From Pseudomonas mucoides (lineage in GTDB: Bacteria > Pseudomonadota > Gammaproteobacteria > Pseudomonadales > Pseudomonadaceae), in assembly GCF_015461845.1 (NCBI RefSeq), contig NZ_JACOPW010000002.1, positions 1,116,001 to 1,180,000 on the forward strand: 64,000 nucleotides of DNA. Direction: 5' to 3'. The position numbers were made by a program, and so were the translations under genes. Positions 54,111-61,721 of the stretch are shown in pieces (position 1 is the stretch's first letter; every line of letters begins with the position of its first letter). Below the pieces are notes generated by a model, which searched no databases, was not told where the DNA came from, and was given only the letters and a program-made list of their open reading frames with translations.

Positions 54111-54385
54111 TCATCCCTTTCGATCCCCAGCCTGCGACAACGGCCTGGCCACCTGTTCCAACGCCTGGCGCTCCGCCGCCCCCCCCAAACCGCTTGCACC
54201 CCCGCCGCCACACCCATCAGCGCAGCAAGAATCAGATACCCGATCAACAAACTGCTGCGCTGCTGGGTCTGAATCAACTGGCCAAACAACGTCGGCCCGA
54301 TGCCGCCGCCTAGCCCGGTGCCAAACGCATAAAACAAGCGCCCCAACAGCAGCGCCCCCGACCGGGTTTTGATGCGTATTATCAC
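54111..54385 (-). pseudogene. C-terminal relic of an MFS transporter with frameshift
   Basis: The minus strand encodes the last two transmembrane helices of an MFS protein (LLLGRLFYAFGTGLGGGIGP, then LIGYLILAALMGVAAGV). It then shifts frame at a run of eight C residues (54179-54186; G on the coding strand). In the next frame the tail reads ERQALEQVARPLS and stops at 54111. All of the protein before these helices is missing, since the sequence upstream is the promoter of the ABC transporter. Both truncation and frameshift show that it is inactive. Confidence 0.75.
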
Positions 54386-54534
54386 GCCCCAGACTGATAC
54401 GTTTATTTTCAGTAATGTTGCATATGGAATTTTATTGTGTCATTTATACCTTCGCCGATCACAGGATTGATCCACCGCGCCAACCCGGATGGCGGGCACC
54501 CGATCCCTCAAATGCCCTCCAAGGAGTCAACAAA

Positions 54535-55311
54535 ATGAACAAGACAGAACTTCTAGGTGCCCTGGCGCTATGTGCTTTCAGCTTCCTGGCACATGCCGAT
54601 GACGACAGCCTGCGAATCGGTATCGAAGCCGCCTACCCACCCTTCTCCTTCAAGACACCGGAGGGCAACATCAGCGGGTTCGACTACGACATCGGCAACG
54701 CCTTGTGCGAAGAAATGAAGGTCAAGTGCGAGTGGGTCATTCAGGAGTTCGACGGCATGATCCCGTCGCTCAAAGTGCGCAAGATCGATGCCGTGCTGTC
54801 GTCGATGTCAATCACCGAAGACCGGATGAAGTCTGTGGACTTCAGCAAAAAGTACTACCACACACCGGGCAAGTTCGCGATGAAGGCCGGCAATGTGATC
54901 AATGACCCGCTGGTGGACTTGAAGGGCAAGAAAGTCGGCGTGCAACGCTCCTCGACTTACGATCGTTTTGCCACCGAGCAACTGGAAAAAGCCGGCGTCG
55001 TCGTGGTGCGTTACGGCTCACAGAATGAGGCTTTCCTCGACCTGGCCTCGGGCCGCCTGGACGCCACCCTCGCCGACATCGTCGCCACCGACGAGAGCTT
55101 TATCAAGACACCGGCAGGCCAGGGCTTCGCGCTGGTCGGGCCGGACATCAACGACCCGAAATACTTCGGCCGGGGCGCCGGGATCGCCGTGCGCAAGGGC
55201 GACACTGCCAACGTTGCGCGCCTGAGTGCCGCGATTGACGCCATTCGCACCAATGGCAAGTACCAGCAAGTGATGGCCAAGTACTTCGCGTTCGATATCT
55301 ACGGCGAGTAA
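54535..55311 (+). CDS. polar amino-acid ABC transporter binding protein
   Basis: A 258-residue periplasmic binding protein of family 3 (lysine/arginine/ornithine/histidine type). It has a signal peptide (LLGALALCAFSFLAHA) and the family segments GIEAAYPPFSFKTPEG, GFDYDIGNALCEEM, SMSITEDRMKSVDFS and VGVQRSSTYD. The ligand-binding Arg/Asp contacts of the basic or polar amino acid sites are compatible. The start at 54535 follows AAGGAG. It is first in an operon with two permeases, a deacylase-like enzyme and an ATPase. The ligand is probably a basic or acylated amino acid; this cannot be fixed from sequence. Confidence 0.9.
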   Translation: MNKTELLGALALCAFSFLAHADDDSLRIGIEAAYPPFSFKTPEGNISGFDYDIGNALCEEMKVKCEWVIQEFDGMIPSLKVRKIDAVLSSMSITEDRMKSVDFSKKYYHTPGKFAMKAGNVINDPLVDLKGKKVGVQRSSTYDRFATEQLEKAGVVVVRYGSQNEAFLDLASGRLDATLADIVATDESFIKTPAGQGFALVGPDINDPKYFGRGAGIAVRKGDTANVARLSAAIDAIRTNGKYQQVMAKYFAFDIYGE

Positions 55312-55401
55312 GCCCTACCCCAGCCCCGGGGATGGCCCGTTGCGGGCGTCTTCCGGGGCTTGTCTTGCGCGCCTCGCGGCGCTCGCTTGAGGAACTTCAT
55401 C

Positions 55402-56091
55402 ATGCTCCACGGCTACGGATCGAGCATTCTCGATGGCGCCTGGCTGACCATCAACCTGGCCCTGACCTCCATGTCCCTGGCGATTGCCCTGGGCCTGATT
55501 GGCGCGGCATTGCGGCTGTCACCGCTCAAATGGCTGGCCCTGCTCGGGGAAAGCTACACCACCCTGATTCGCGGCATTCCAGACCTGGTGCTGATCCTGC
55601 TGATCTTCTATGGCGGCCAGGATCTGGTGAACCGCATGGCCCTGGCGCTCGGTTACACCCGCTATATCGACATCAACCCCTTTGTCGCGGGCGTCTGCAC
55701 CATGGGCTTCATTTTTGGCGCCTACCTCTCGGAAACCTTTCGCGGCGCTTTCATGGCAATACCCAAAGGTCAAGCCGAGGCTGGTGTGGCTTATGGAATG
55801 GGCGGTGCGCAGGTGTTCTGGCGAATTCTGGTGCCGCAGATGATTCGTTTCGCCATTCCCGGGTTCACCAACAATTGGTTGGTACTGACCAAATCCACCG
55901 CGCTGATTTCGGTGATCGGCTTGCAGGACATGATGTTCAAAGCCAAAAACGCTGCGGATGCCACACACGAGCCGTTCACGTTTTTCCTCGCAGTGGCGGC
56001 GCTGTACTTGATGCTCACCAGCCTGTCCTTGCTGGTGCTGCGCTATCTGGAAAAACACTACTCGGTCGGCATCAAAGCCGCCGAATTGTGA
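55402..56091 (+). CDS. amino-acid ABC transporter permease (HisQ-like)
   Basis: A 229-residue inner-membrane permease with about five hydrophobic segments. The EAA loop that contacts the ATPase is EAGVAYGMGGAQVFWRILVPQM, and TLIRGIPDLVLILLIF precedes it. The ATG at 55402 has GAGGAA 8 nt upstream, so it is preferred to an ATG at 55360. It pairs with the next permease (gap 13 bp) to form the membrane channel. Confidence 0.92.
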   Translation: MLHGYGSSILDGAWLTINLALTSMSLAIALGLIGAALRLSPLKWLALLGESYTTLIRGIPDLVLILLIFYGGQDLVNRMALALGYTRYIDINPFVAGVCTMGFIFGAYLSETFRGAFMAIPKGQAEAGVAYGMGGAQVFWRILVPQMIRFAIPGFTNNWLVLTKSTALISVIGLQDMMFKAKNAADATHEPFTFFLAVAALYLMLTSLSLLVLRYLEKHYSVGIKAAEL

Positions 56092-56104
56092 GGGGGAACC
56101 GCCC

Positions 56105-56803
56105 ATGATTCTCGACTACAACCTGATCTGGGAAAACCTGCCGCTGTACTTCAATGGCGCCTTGTTAACCCTCAAAGTCTTGCTCATTTCCCTGGCCCTG
56201 GGTTTGGTATTAGCGATACCCCTGGCACTGATGCGGGTTTCACGATCGCCACTGATCAACTTGCCGGCCTGGCTCTACACCTACGTGATTCGCGGCACAC
56301 CAATGCTGGTGCAATTGTTCCTGATCTATTACGGCCTGGCGCAGTTCGAAACCGTTCGCCAAAGCGTGCTCTGGCCTTACCTCTCCAGCGCCACCTTTTG
56401 CGCGTGTCTGGCCTTCGCGATCAACACCAGTGCCTATAGCGCGGAACTGCTGGCCGGCAGTTTGAAATCCACGCCCCCCGGCGAGATCGAGGCCGCCAGA
56501 GCCGTGGGCATGTCCCGCCAGACCCTGTACCGCCGCATTCTCCTGCCATCGGCCTTGCGCCGGGCATTGCCGCAGTACAGCAACGAAGTGCTGATGATGC
56601 TGCAAACCACCAGCCTCGCGTCCATCGTCACCCTCGTCGACATCACCGGAGCCGCGCGGACTGTCAGCTCACGGTTCTATTTACCGTTCGAGGCGTTTAT
56701 CACCGCCGGCCTCATCTACCTCGTCCTGACTTTCATTCTGGTGCGTCTGTTCAAGTTGGCCGAGCGCCGCTGGCTGGCGTATCTGGCACCGCGCAAGCAC
56801 TAA
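56105..56803 (+). CDS. amino-acid ABC transporter permease (HisM-like)
   Basis: A 232-residue inner-membrane permease with about five hydrophobic segments. The start of the conserved block is TYVIRGTPMLVQLFLIYYGL, and the EAA loop is EIEAARAVGMSRQTLYRRILLPSALRRALP. It is the partner of the preceding HisQ-like protein and is followed at 9 bp by the deacylase-like gene, showing one operon. Confidence 0.92.
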   Translation: MILDYNLIWENLPLYFNGALLTLKVLLISLALGLVLAIPLALMRVSRSPLINLPAWLYTYVIRGTPMLVQLFLIYYGLAQFETVRQSVLWPYLSSATFCACLAFAINTSAYSAELLAGSLKSTPPGEIEAARAVGMSRQTLYRRILLPSALRRALPQYSNEVLMMLQTTSLASIVTLVDITGAARTVSSRFYLPFEAFITAGLIYLVLTFILVRLFKLAERRWLAYLAPRKH

Positions 56804-56812
56804 GGAGCTGCT

Positions 56813-57925
56813 ATGGAGCACATTCAATACCGCTTGCCGTGGAGTGCATCGGGCACCGAACGCACGCTGACGCTGTTTCGTTTTGGCAGTGGCACACGCA
56901 AAGCGTACATCCAGGCTTCATTGCATGCCGATGAACTGCCGGGGATGCGCGTCGCTGTCGAGCTCAAGCGCCGTCTTCTGGAACTGGAAGCACAAGGCCG
57001 TCTGAGCGGGGTGATCGAGTTGGTGCCCCTGGCCAATCCGATCGGTATCGCCCAGATGTTCCAGGCCACCCATCAGGGGCGCTTCGAGTTCTCCAGCGGC
57101 AAAAACTTCAATCGCGACTTCCCGGAGTTGGTTGATGTTGTTGCACCGCGGCTGGAGGGCCAATTGGGAGACGACGCCGCCGCCAACATCGCCCTCATCC
57201 GCCGTGCCATGGTAGATGCCCTCGGCGCCATGCCGGCAGCGAGCTCGGAACTCGACGGCCTGCGTCGCCTGTTGCTGCAGCAGGCCTGCGACGCCGATGT
57301 GGTGCTGGACCTGCACTGCGATTTCGAATCGATCATGTTGTTGTATGCGATGCCGCAACACTGGCCACGCCTGCAATCACTGGCCGCACGCCTCGGCGCC
57401 GGGGTCACGCTGCTGGCCGAAGGTGCGGGCGGCAGCGCGTTCGACGAAGCCTGCGCCATTGCCTGGTTACGCCTGGCTGAGCGCTTTCCTGAAGCCAATA
57501 TTCCGCTGGCGTGCGCGGCGACCACCATCGAATTGCGTGGCATGGCAGACACCGAACGCGAGCAATGTGTCGACAGCGCACACGCCATTCTCGGGTACCT
57601 CGCCGATCAAGGCCTGATCAGCGGTGACTGGCCTGCGGCACCGCCGAGCCATTGCCAGGCCGTGCCCTTCGCTGGCGCGCAGTACGCCTGTGCGCCGCAT
57701 CCCGGCGTGGTGAGTTTTCTGCAACCGCTGGGTGCGCAGGTCAAGGTCGGCGATCCGCTGTTCGAAGTCATCGACCCGCTGACCGACCGCCATAGCGTGG
57801 TGCGCGCCAGCACCGACGGCATTCTTTATGCCCGCGAACGGCTGCGCTTTGCCCAGCCTGGATTGTGGCTGGCCAAGGTTGCCGGCTCTACCCCCATTCG
57901 CCAGGGTCGCTTGCTTAGCGACTGA
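56813..57925 (+). CDS. succinylglutamate desuccinylase/aspartoacylase family zinc hydrolase
   Basis: A 370-residue metal-dependent deacylase of the M14-like AstE/ASPA family. The zinc ligands are His38-x-x-Glu41 (SLHADELPG) and His168 (LDLHCDFES), and NFNRDF (98-103) supplies substrate-binding residues. A C-terminal barrel-like domain (about 290-360) follows, as in related long members. Such enzymes remove acyl groups from amino acids or open imides. The gene is inside an amino-acid ABC operon, between permease and ATPase genes. It therefore most likely processes the imported compound. The acyl amino acid is not known, and no arginine-catabolic ast genes are present nearby. Confidence 0.83.
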   Translation: MEHIQYRLPWSASGTERTLTLFRFGSGTRKAYIQASLHADELPGMRVAVELKRRLLELEAQGRLSGVIELVPLANPIGIAQMFQATHQGRFEFSSGKNFNRDFPELVDVVAPRLEGQLGDDAAANIALIRRAMVDALGAMPAASSELDGLRRLLLQQACDADVVLDLHCDFESIMLLYAMPQHWPRLQSLAARLGAGVTLLAEGAGGSAFDEACAIAWLRLAERFPEANIPLACAATTIELRGMADTEREQCVDSAHAILGYLADQGLISGDWPAAPPSHCQAVPFAGAQYACAPHPGVVSFLQPLGAQVKVGDPLFEVIDPLTDRHSVVRASTDGILYARERLRFAQPGLWLAKVAGSTPIRQGRLLSD

Positions 57926-57943
57926 CTCCAGAGAGTTCAAACC

Positions 57944-58708
57944 ATGTACAAACTTGAAGTTCAGGACCTGCATAAAAGTTACGGTGCGCATCAGGTGCTC
58001 AAGGGCGTGTCCTTGCAAGCTCAGGCCGGTGACGTGATCAGCATCATCGGTTCCAGCGGCTCTGGCAAAAGTACGTTCCTGCGCTGCATCAACCTGCTGG
58101 AGCAACCCAATGCGGGCAACATCGTGCTCAATGGCGAACCGCTCAAACTGGTGACCAACACACTCGGCGGGCTCAAAGCGGCCGAACCCAAGCAGTTGCA
58201 ACGCATGCGTTCGCAGCTGTCGATGGTGTTCCAACACTTCAACCTTTGGTCCCACATGAGCGCCCTGGAAAACGTCATGGAAGCCCCGGTGCATGTGCAG
58301 GGTCTGGGCAAGAAAGAGGCACGGGAGAAGGCCGAGCACTACTTGGCCAAAGTCGGTGTGGCACACCGCATGAACGCCTGGCCGGCGCATATGTCCGGTG
58401 GCGAGCAACAGCGCGTGGCCATTGCCCGCGCACTGGCGATGGAACCGCAAGTGATGCTGTTTGATGAGCCGACATCGGCGCTCGACCCCGAGCTGGTCGG
58501 CGAAGTGCTTAAAGTCATGCAGGATCTGGCGCAGGAAGGCCGGACCATGGTGGTGGTGACTCACGAAATGGGCTTTGCCCGCGAGGTCTCAAACCAACTG
58601 GTGTTCCTGCACAAAGGCGTTGTCGAAGAGCGCGGCGACCCGCGTGAGGTGCTGGTCAATCCGCAATCCGAACGCCTTCAGCAGTTTCTGGCCGGGAGTT
58701 TGAAGTAA
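57944..58708 (+). CDS. amino-acid ABC transporter ATP-binding protein (HisP-like)
   Basis: A 254-residue ATPase that drives uptake. It has Walker [11 protein letters not shown], the signature [17 protein letters not shown], Walker [13 protein letters not shown], and the switch His in [10 protein letters not shown]. The full-length family size and the HisP-specific segment ([13 protein letters not shown]) fit a polar amino-acid importer. It is the last gene of the operon, 18 bp after the deacylase gene. A large hairpin follows before the regulator gene. Confidence 0.94.
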   Translation: MYKLEVQDLHKSYGAHQVLKGVSLQAQAGDVISIIGSSGSGKSTFLRCINLLEQPNAGNIVLNGEPLKLVTNTLGGLKAAEPKQLQRMRSQLSMVFQHFNLWSHMSALENVMEAPVHVQGLGKKEAREKAEHYLAKVGVAHRMNAWPAHMSGGEQQRVAIARALAMEPQVMLFDEPTSALDPELVGEVLKVMQDLAQEGRTMVVVTHEMGFAREVSNQLVFLHKGVVEERGDPREVLVNPQSERLQQFLAGSLK

Positions 58709-58727
58709 CACCGCTACGGCTCGGCGG

Positions 58728-58778
58728 TGCCCTGACAGGGTTGGCTTCGGATACACTCCAGCCAACCTTGTCAGGGCA
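58728..58778. terminator. 19-bp hairpin between ABC operon and rpiR-type gene
   Basis: Arms at 58728-58746 and 58760-58778 pair at all 19 positions, one being G-U, around a 13-nt loop. It is the strongest hairpin in this part of the window. It lies 19 bp after the ATPase stop and 45 bp before the regulator start. It probably ends the operon and may separate it from, or control read-through into, the regulator gene. Confidence 0.7.
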
Positions 58779-58823
58779 TCAGGCACAGCCCTTCTCATAC
58801 CTTCAGGAATAGTTGAGCCGGAT

Positions 58824-59732
58824 ATGCCCACCCCTTCGAAAGACACCACAGTCTACGCCGCGCCGGTCATGCAAAAACTGACGGAAATCGTTGCCGAACT
58901 GCCTCCATCACTGCGCAAGGTGGCGGACTTCATCCTGCGTCACCCGCTCAAAGCCGCGACCCTGACCATCGAGGAAATGGCTCACGAAACATTGACCTCA
59001 CCCGCCGCCGTCAACCGTCTGGCTAAAGCGCTGGACCTCGGTGGTTACAGCGGCATGAAGGCCGAACTGGTCGCAACGTTGCAGCAGATGGTGTCGCCGG
59101 TCGACAAATTGCGCAACGAACTGGCCCATCGCCCGGGCGGCGCATTTGGGCTGCATGAACAACTCCAGAGTGCCAGCAGCAACCTGGCAACGGCGGTGAC
59201 CAACAACCACGCCGACACCTTTGAAGCGTTCGTCACCCGCCTGACCACGGCACGCAAAATCTACATTCTGGGGTTCGGTAACAGTGTTTACTTCGCCGGC
59301 CTCGCCGCCTCGACCCTGATGCCCTTTTGTGCCGACGCCGCGGCCATCAGCATGGAGGGCGGCAACGAAAATGCCGCGTACCGACTGGCCGCGATCACCG
59401 ACCAGGACGTTTTGCTGGCGATCTCCCTGCCGCGCTACTCCCTCGACACCCTGCAACTGGCCCGCTTCGCCAACGAACGTGGCGCATCGGTGCTGGCCAT
59501 TACCGACTCACCCGCCTCCCCCCTCACCGGCATCGCCGAGCACACGCTATTTGCGCCGTGCGACCACCCAGTACTGACCAGTTCCAACATCGCCGTGCTG
59601 GCCTTGATCGAAGGCTTGGTCGCCGGCGTGATGGCGCGCAATAAAGAGGCGGTGAAGCTGGCGACAGAATTGACTGAAAGCGTGATGTCGTACCTGCATT
59701 TCCCTAACAGCGGAAAGCCTGCGAAAAAGTGA
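58824..59732 (+). CDS. RpiR/MurR family regulator
   Basis: A 302-residue regulator with an N-terminal HTH_6 domain (about residues 12-85, ELPPSLRKVADFILRHPLKAATLTIEEMAH, then LTSPAAVNRLAKALDLGGYSGMKAEL). A C-terminal SIS domain follows (about 135-265, KIYILGFGNSVYFAGLAAS and VLLAISLPRYSLDT). SIS domains usually bind phosphosugars or amino-sugar derivatives. It follows the ABC operon on the same strand and probably controls it. The pairing with a deacylase suggests that the effector could be an acylated or amino-sugar compound. Confidence 0.88.
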   Translation: MPTPSKDTTVYAAPVMQKLTEIVAELPPSLRKVADFILRHPLKAATLTIEEMAHETLTSPAAVNRLAKALDLGGYSGMKAELVATLQQMVSPVDKLRNELAHRPGGAFGLHEQLQSASSNLATAVTNNHADTFEAFVTRLTTARKIYILGFGNSVYFAGLAASTLMPFCADAAAISMEGGNENAAYRLAAITDQDVLLAISLPRYSLDTLQLARFANERGASVLAITDSPASPLTGIAEHTLFAPCDHPVLTSSNIAVLALIEGLVAGVMARNKEAVKLATELTESVMSYLHFPNSGKPAKK

Positions 59733-59788
59733 TTGCGTTCGTTTTTGCCTGATCGATCGGCGCAGGAACTCTGTTCGACATTTGATGC

Positions 59789-59944
59789 GTTTAAACAGGC
59801 TTCCGGTCGTACGTTTAAAGACACTCGGTGTAACGTCCTAACGGCTACAACGCCTTGCGCCATCGCCTACGGGTAAGACAGAATCCGCCGGCTTGTGCGG
59901 CTACGGGGTGGGCTATATCGTTTTCCGGTCACTGCAAAACAGTG
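59789..59944 (+). promoter_or_regulatory. conserved upstream block and CACTG dyad, locus B
   Basis: Within the 426-base gap before DUF6124 copy B, the block 59853-59901 matches locus A at 43 of 49 positions. ACGTCCT (59833-59839) and GTTTAAAC (59789-59796) further upstream, and the dyad CACTG-N5-CAGTG (59930-59944), are also shared. It is likely the promoter and operator region of the leader RNA. A TTGTGC in the block could be a -35 box, but the -10 is not clear. Confidence 0.55.
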
Positions 59945-59951
59945 ATCGGGT

Positions 59952-59958
59952 TTGGTAG
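59952..59958 (+). promoter_or_regulatory. upstream target copy (TTGGTAG) of the C4-like RNA, locus B
   Basis: TTGGTAG lies within GGGTTTGGTAGCCCG, right after the CACTG dyad. It is complementary to CTACCAA in the C4-like element downstream. The second copy is at 60111-60117. Confidence 0.6.
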
Positions 59959-60023
59959 CCCGTCTGCAAATAGTCGTATGGCGACACCGTATGCAGTCTC
60001 TTTTTTGAGGCTCGGCGTTATAT

Positions 60024-60105
60024 GGTGGTCATGCGTGGGGCTCCTTTGTGAGCGCCGGGTTTTCCTACTTGCAGCCGGTCTACCAACCCGCGTATGGCCA
60101 CCACC
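60024..60105 (+). ncRNA. C4/P4-CI-like antisense RNA element, locus B
   Basis: The 5' strand GGTGGTCATGCGTGGG (60024-60039) pairs with 60087-60105 through 16 base pairs, interrupted by one 3-nt bulge. It encloses a GCTC/GAGC hairpin (60040-60053) and a CCGG/CCGG hairpin (60054-60078). The core CTACCAA (60080-60086) is unpaired between hairpin 2 and the closing strand and is complementary to TTGGTAG copies on both sides. Size, layout and parts of the sequence match my memory of the C4 antisense RNA family, but no covariance search was run. It is in the leader of DUF6124 copy B. Confidence 0.8.
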
Positions 60106-60110
60106 CTCGT

Positions 60111-60117
60111 TTGGTAG
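60111..60117 (+). promoter_or_regulatory. downstream target copy (TTGGTAG) of the C4-like RNA, locus B
   Basis: TTGGTAG within GTTTGGTAGC lies between the C4-like element and the DUF6124 gene. It is complementary to the element's core and mirrors the downstream copy at locus A. Confidence 0.6.
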
Positions 60118-60129
60118 CAAGGGTGATGG

Positions 60130-60151
60130 CTCCTTCAATCTGCCGTAGGAG
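60130..60151 (+). promoter_or_regulatory. Shine-Dalgarno-sequestering hairpin, DUF6124 copy B
   Basis: CTCCT (60130-60134) pairs with AGGAG (60147-60151), which is the ribosome site of the gene starting at 60159. The hairpin loop is 12 nt. It would block initiation when formed, as at locus A. Confidence 0.55.
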
Positions 60152-60158
60152 TTTCACT

Positions 60159-60521
60159 ATGAAAAAACCAACACCCAACCCACCGGAAACCGATCCGGCA
60201 TCGCCTTACGAATCGCTCGATTCGAAAAAACTCCACGAAGCCGCCGAACGCGCCCTCGACCATTACCTCAACCCGGCTGCCCAGATCATGGCCAGCAACC
60301 ACGAACCCGAACCGATGTTCCTCGCCAATCCCAAGTGCAACACCGAATCCCTGCTGGTCAACGCCAGCGAATCACTGGGCTCGGCGACCACGATGCTGAG
60401 TAATTTGGCGGCGTTGTTGGAGAATTCACACCGCAAGACGCTGCTGGGGATTACGCAGGTGGTGATGTTGGGGGAGTTGGCGGTGAATCAGGCGTTGGAT
60501 AAGGTTGAGTTGAAGGAATAA
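60159..60521 (+). CDS. DUF6124 small protein, copy B
   Basis: A 120-residue soluble protein of unknown function. It has the TPNPPETDPASPYESLDSKK start, KLHEAAERALDHYLN, a variable middle (NHEPEPMFLANP) and a C-terminal helical part (ATTMLSNLAALLE, then LLGITQVVMLGELAVNQALDKVE). It shares its beginning and end with copy A (16119-16511); the middle differs. The ATG at 60159 follows AGGAG; the frame is open upstream to 60048 through the RNA element, but those residues would be an artefact. Its leader holds a C4-like RNA with its own target specificity. It ends before an 11-bp hairpin. Confidence 0.82.
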   Translation: MKKPTPNPPETDPASPYESLDSKKLHEAAERALDHYLNPAAQIMASNHEPEPMFLANPKCNTESLLVNASESLGSATTMLSNLAALLENSHRKTLLGITQVVMLGELAVNQALDKVELKE

Positions 60522-60528
60522 GGGCTTG

Positions 60529-60564
60529 CCTCTGTGGCGGGAAAATGGGTTCTCGCCACAGAGG
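60529..60564. terminator. hairpin after DUF6124 copy B
   Basis: CCTCTGTGGCG (60529-60539) and CGCCACAGAGG (60554-60564) form an 11-bp perfect stem with a 14-nt loop, 7 bp past the stop codon. It resembles the REP-type hairpin that follows DUF6124 copy A. Confidence 0.7.
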
Positions 60565-60696
60565 GGGATGTGACTAGGCATGTGCATGCATGATTGATCG
60601 GCTTTCGGGCAAAATCGAATCTTTACTGACTGCTAACGACTGTGGATTCAACCGGTTGAATCCACAGCCAATAGCGGACACTCGAGGAGTGTTTTC

Positions 60697-60861
60697 TTGG
60701 TCTTTCTTGATCCGGCGGCGCCATTCGGCGGAAGCACACCCTCGGGGATCAGACGAGAACTTGGCAGTGCCTTTATCGAGGACTATACAGAGCTCAAATC
60801 AGTGAGCCAGATCCTTCGACAAAACCTGGATAGCCCAAAGCATCTCGCCACGTTGGATTGA
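60697..60861 (+). CDS. possible 54-residue small protein or gene remnant
   Basis: A short open frame starting at TTG (60697), 7 nt after GAGGAG, and ending in TGA (60859-60861). The predicted peptide begins MVFLDPAAPFGGSTPSGIRR and ends in a helical, charged part (LRQNLDSPKHLATLD). No family is recognised. It lies in the 421-bp gap between DUF6124 copy B and the cupin gene, which otherwise shows only the hairpin at 60529-60564 and AT-rich sequence. It may be chance, or the tail of a lost gene. Confidence 0.25.
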   Translation: MVFLDPAAPFGGSTPSGIRRELGSAFIEDYTELKSVSQILRQNLDSPKHLATLD

Positions 60862-60942
60862 TGGGCTTATAAAATTATAAATCCGCAGCGGCAGCACAAT
60901 TCAAGCTTCATTGATTTCATTGGCCCGGCGAATAGCGCCTCT

Positions 60943-61422
60943 TTATTTTGACGAATTACGAGGATCGTCATGACTATCAATATATTCAAGACCTAGCGGA
61001 CCCACTCCATAAACTTGAGATATATATTCTCCAGACTTAGCCCAATGAAAGTGCGGAGTATTCGCCGGAAGTACCACCACGCTACCGGGCCCATAAGCAA
61101 CTAACTTGCTCGAGTCAAATACAGCGCCAAAACCAATATAAAACACACCAGATATCACAGTGTATATGCGGTCTTCCGGATGTGTATGGGGCATTAGTTT
61201 AGTGCCGCTCGGAACTTTAACACGCACAACGTATGGCGCTGGCTTACCTGGATCACCGACCAGAACAGCCAGCTTTACTTCTTTCGGGAATGCAGGAAAG
61301 CTATGCCACTCCACGTCTTCATTATACAACGCACCGGTTTTACCGAGCGGTAATGGTTGCGCTTGAACGTGCGACATTGCGGCACCCACGACAAGCAGGG
61401 TTGTCAGGCAAGTAGCCTTCAT
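60943..61422 (-). CDS. exported cupin domain protein
   Basis: A 159-residue periplasmic protein with a signal peptide (CLTTLLVVGAAMSHVQA). A single cupin barrel follows: the first motif is MPHTHPEDRIYTVISGVFYIG (metal ligands His, His and Glu/Asp), the second GPGSVVVLPANTPHFHWAKSG. Its coding sequence is clearly AT-richer than its neighbours, and codon use looks less adapted, so recent acquisition is possible. The start at 61422 follows GAG at 7 nt; an ATG at 61455 would spoil the signal peptide. It stands alone, with no obvious partner. Confidence 0.82.
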   Translation of the reverse strand: MKATCLTTLLVVGAAMSHVQAQPLPLGKTGALYNEDVEWHSFPAFPKEVKLAVLVGDPGKPAPYVVRVKVPSGTKLMPHTHPEDRIYTVISGVFYIGFGAVFDSSKLVAYGPGSVVVLPANTPHFHWAKSGEYISQVYGVGPLGLEYIDSHDDPRNSSK

Positions 61423-61721
61423 AATAATCTCAATCATAAAAACCACCTTAGCCATGCATTAATAAAATCGGCATCGACACTTTTAGCCTAATAAGCAAGT
61501 CGTGGCGAGTTACCGCTGAAAACAGAAACATCATGCCCAGCTTATTGATAGATCACTCTTGTGATGATATCGCTGACGCGATCTTCAGTTGATACGCAAT
61601 GTAATCAATTCAAGTTGCAAAAGTGTGCTCTAGACTGATTTGACTGCGGAGCAAAACCAAACGTGATATTTCGAAACGAGCGCCTCATTTCACACCGACA
61701 GTTCATTGCAGGGACAAATAA

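Noticed and set aside
56813..57925. The deacylase gene considered as astE of arginine catabolism
   Set aside because: No other ast gene is near, and it is embedded in an ABC operon. Family membership alone does not show succinylglutamate as substrate.
59855..60148. 97-codon open frame across the leader of DUF6124 copy B, and the in-frame extension of the gene back to 60048; both could be taken for a phage Ash/Icd-like protein
   Set aside because: They run through the base-paired RNA element, have no ribosome site, and no counterpart exists at locus A. The nucleotide structure, not the peptide, is conserved.
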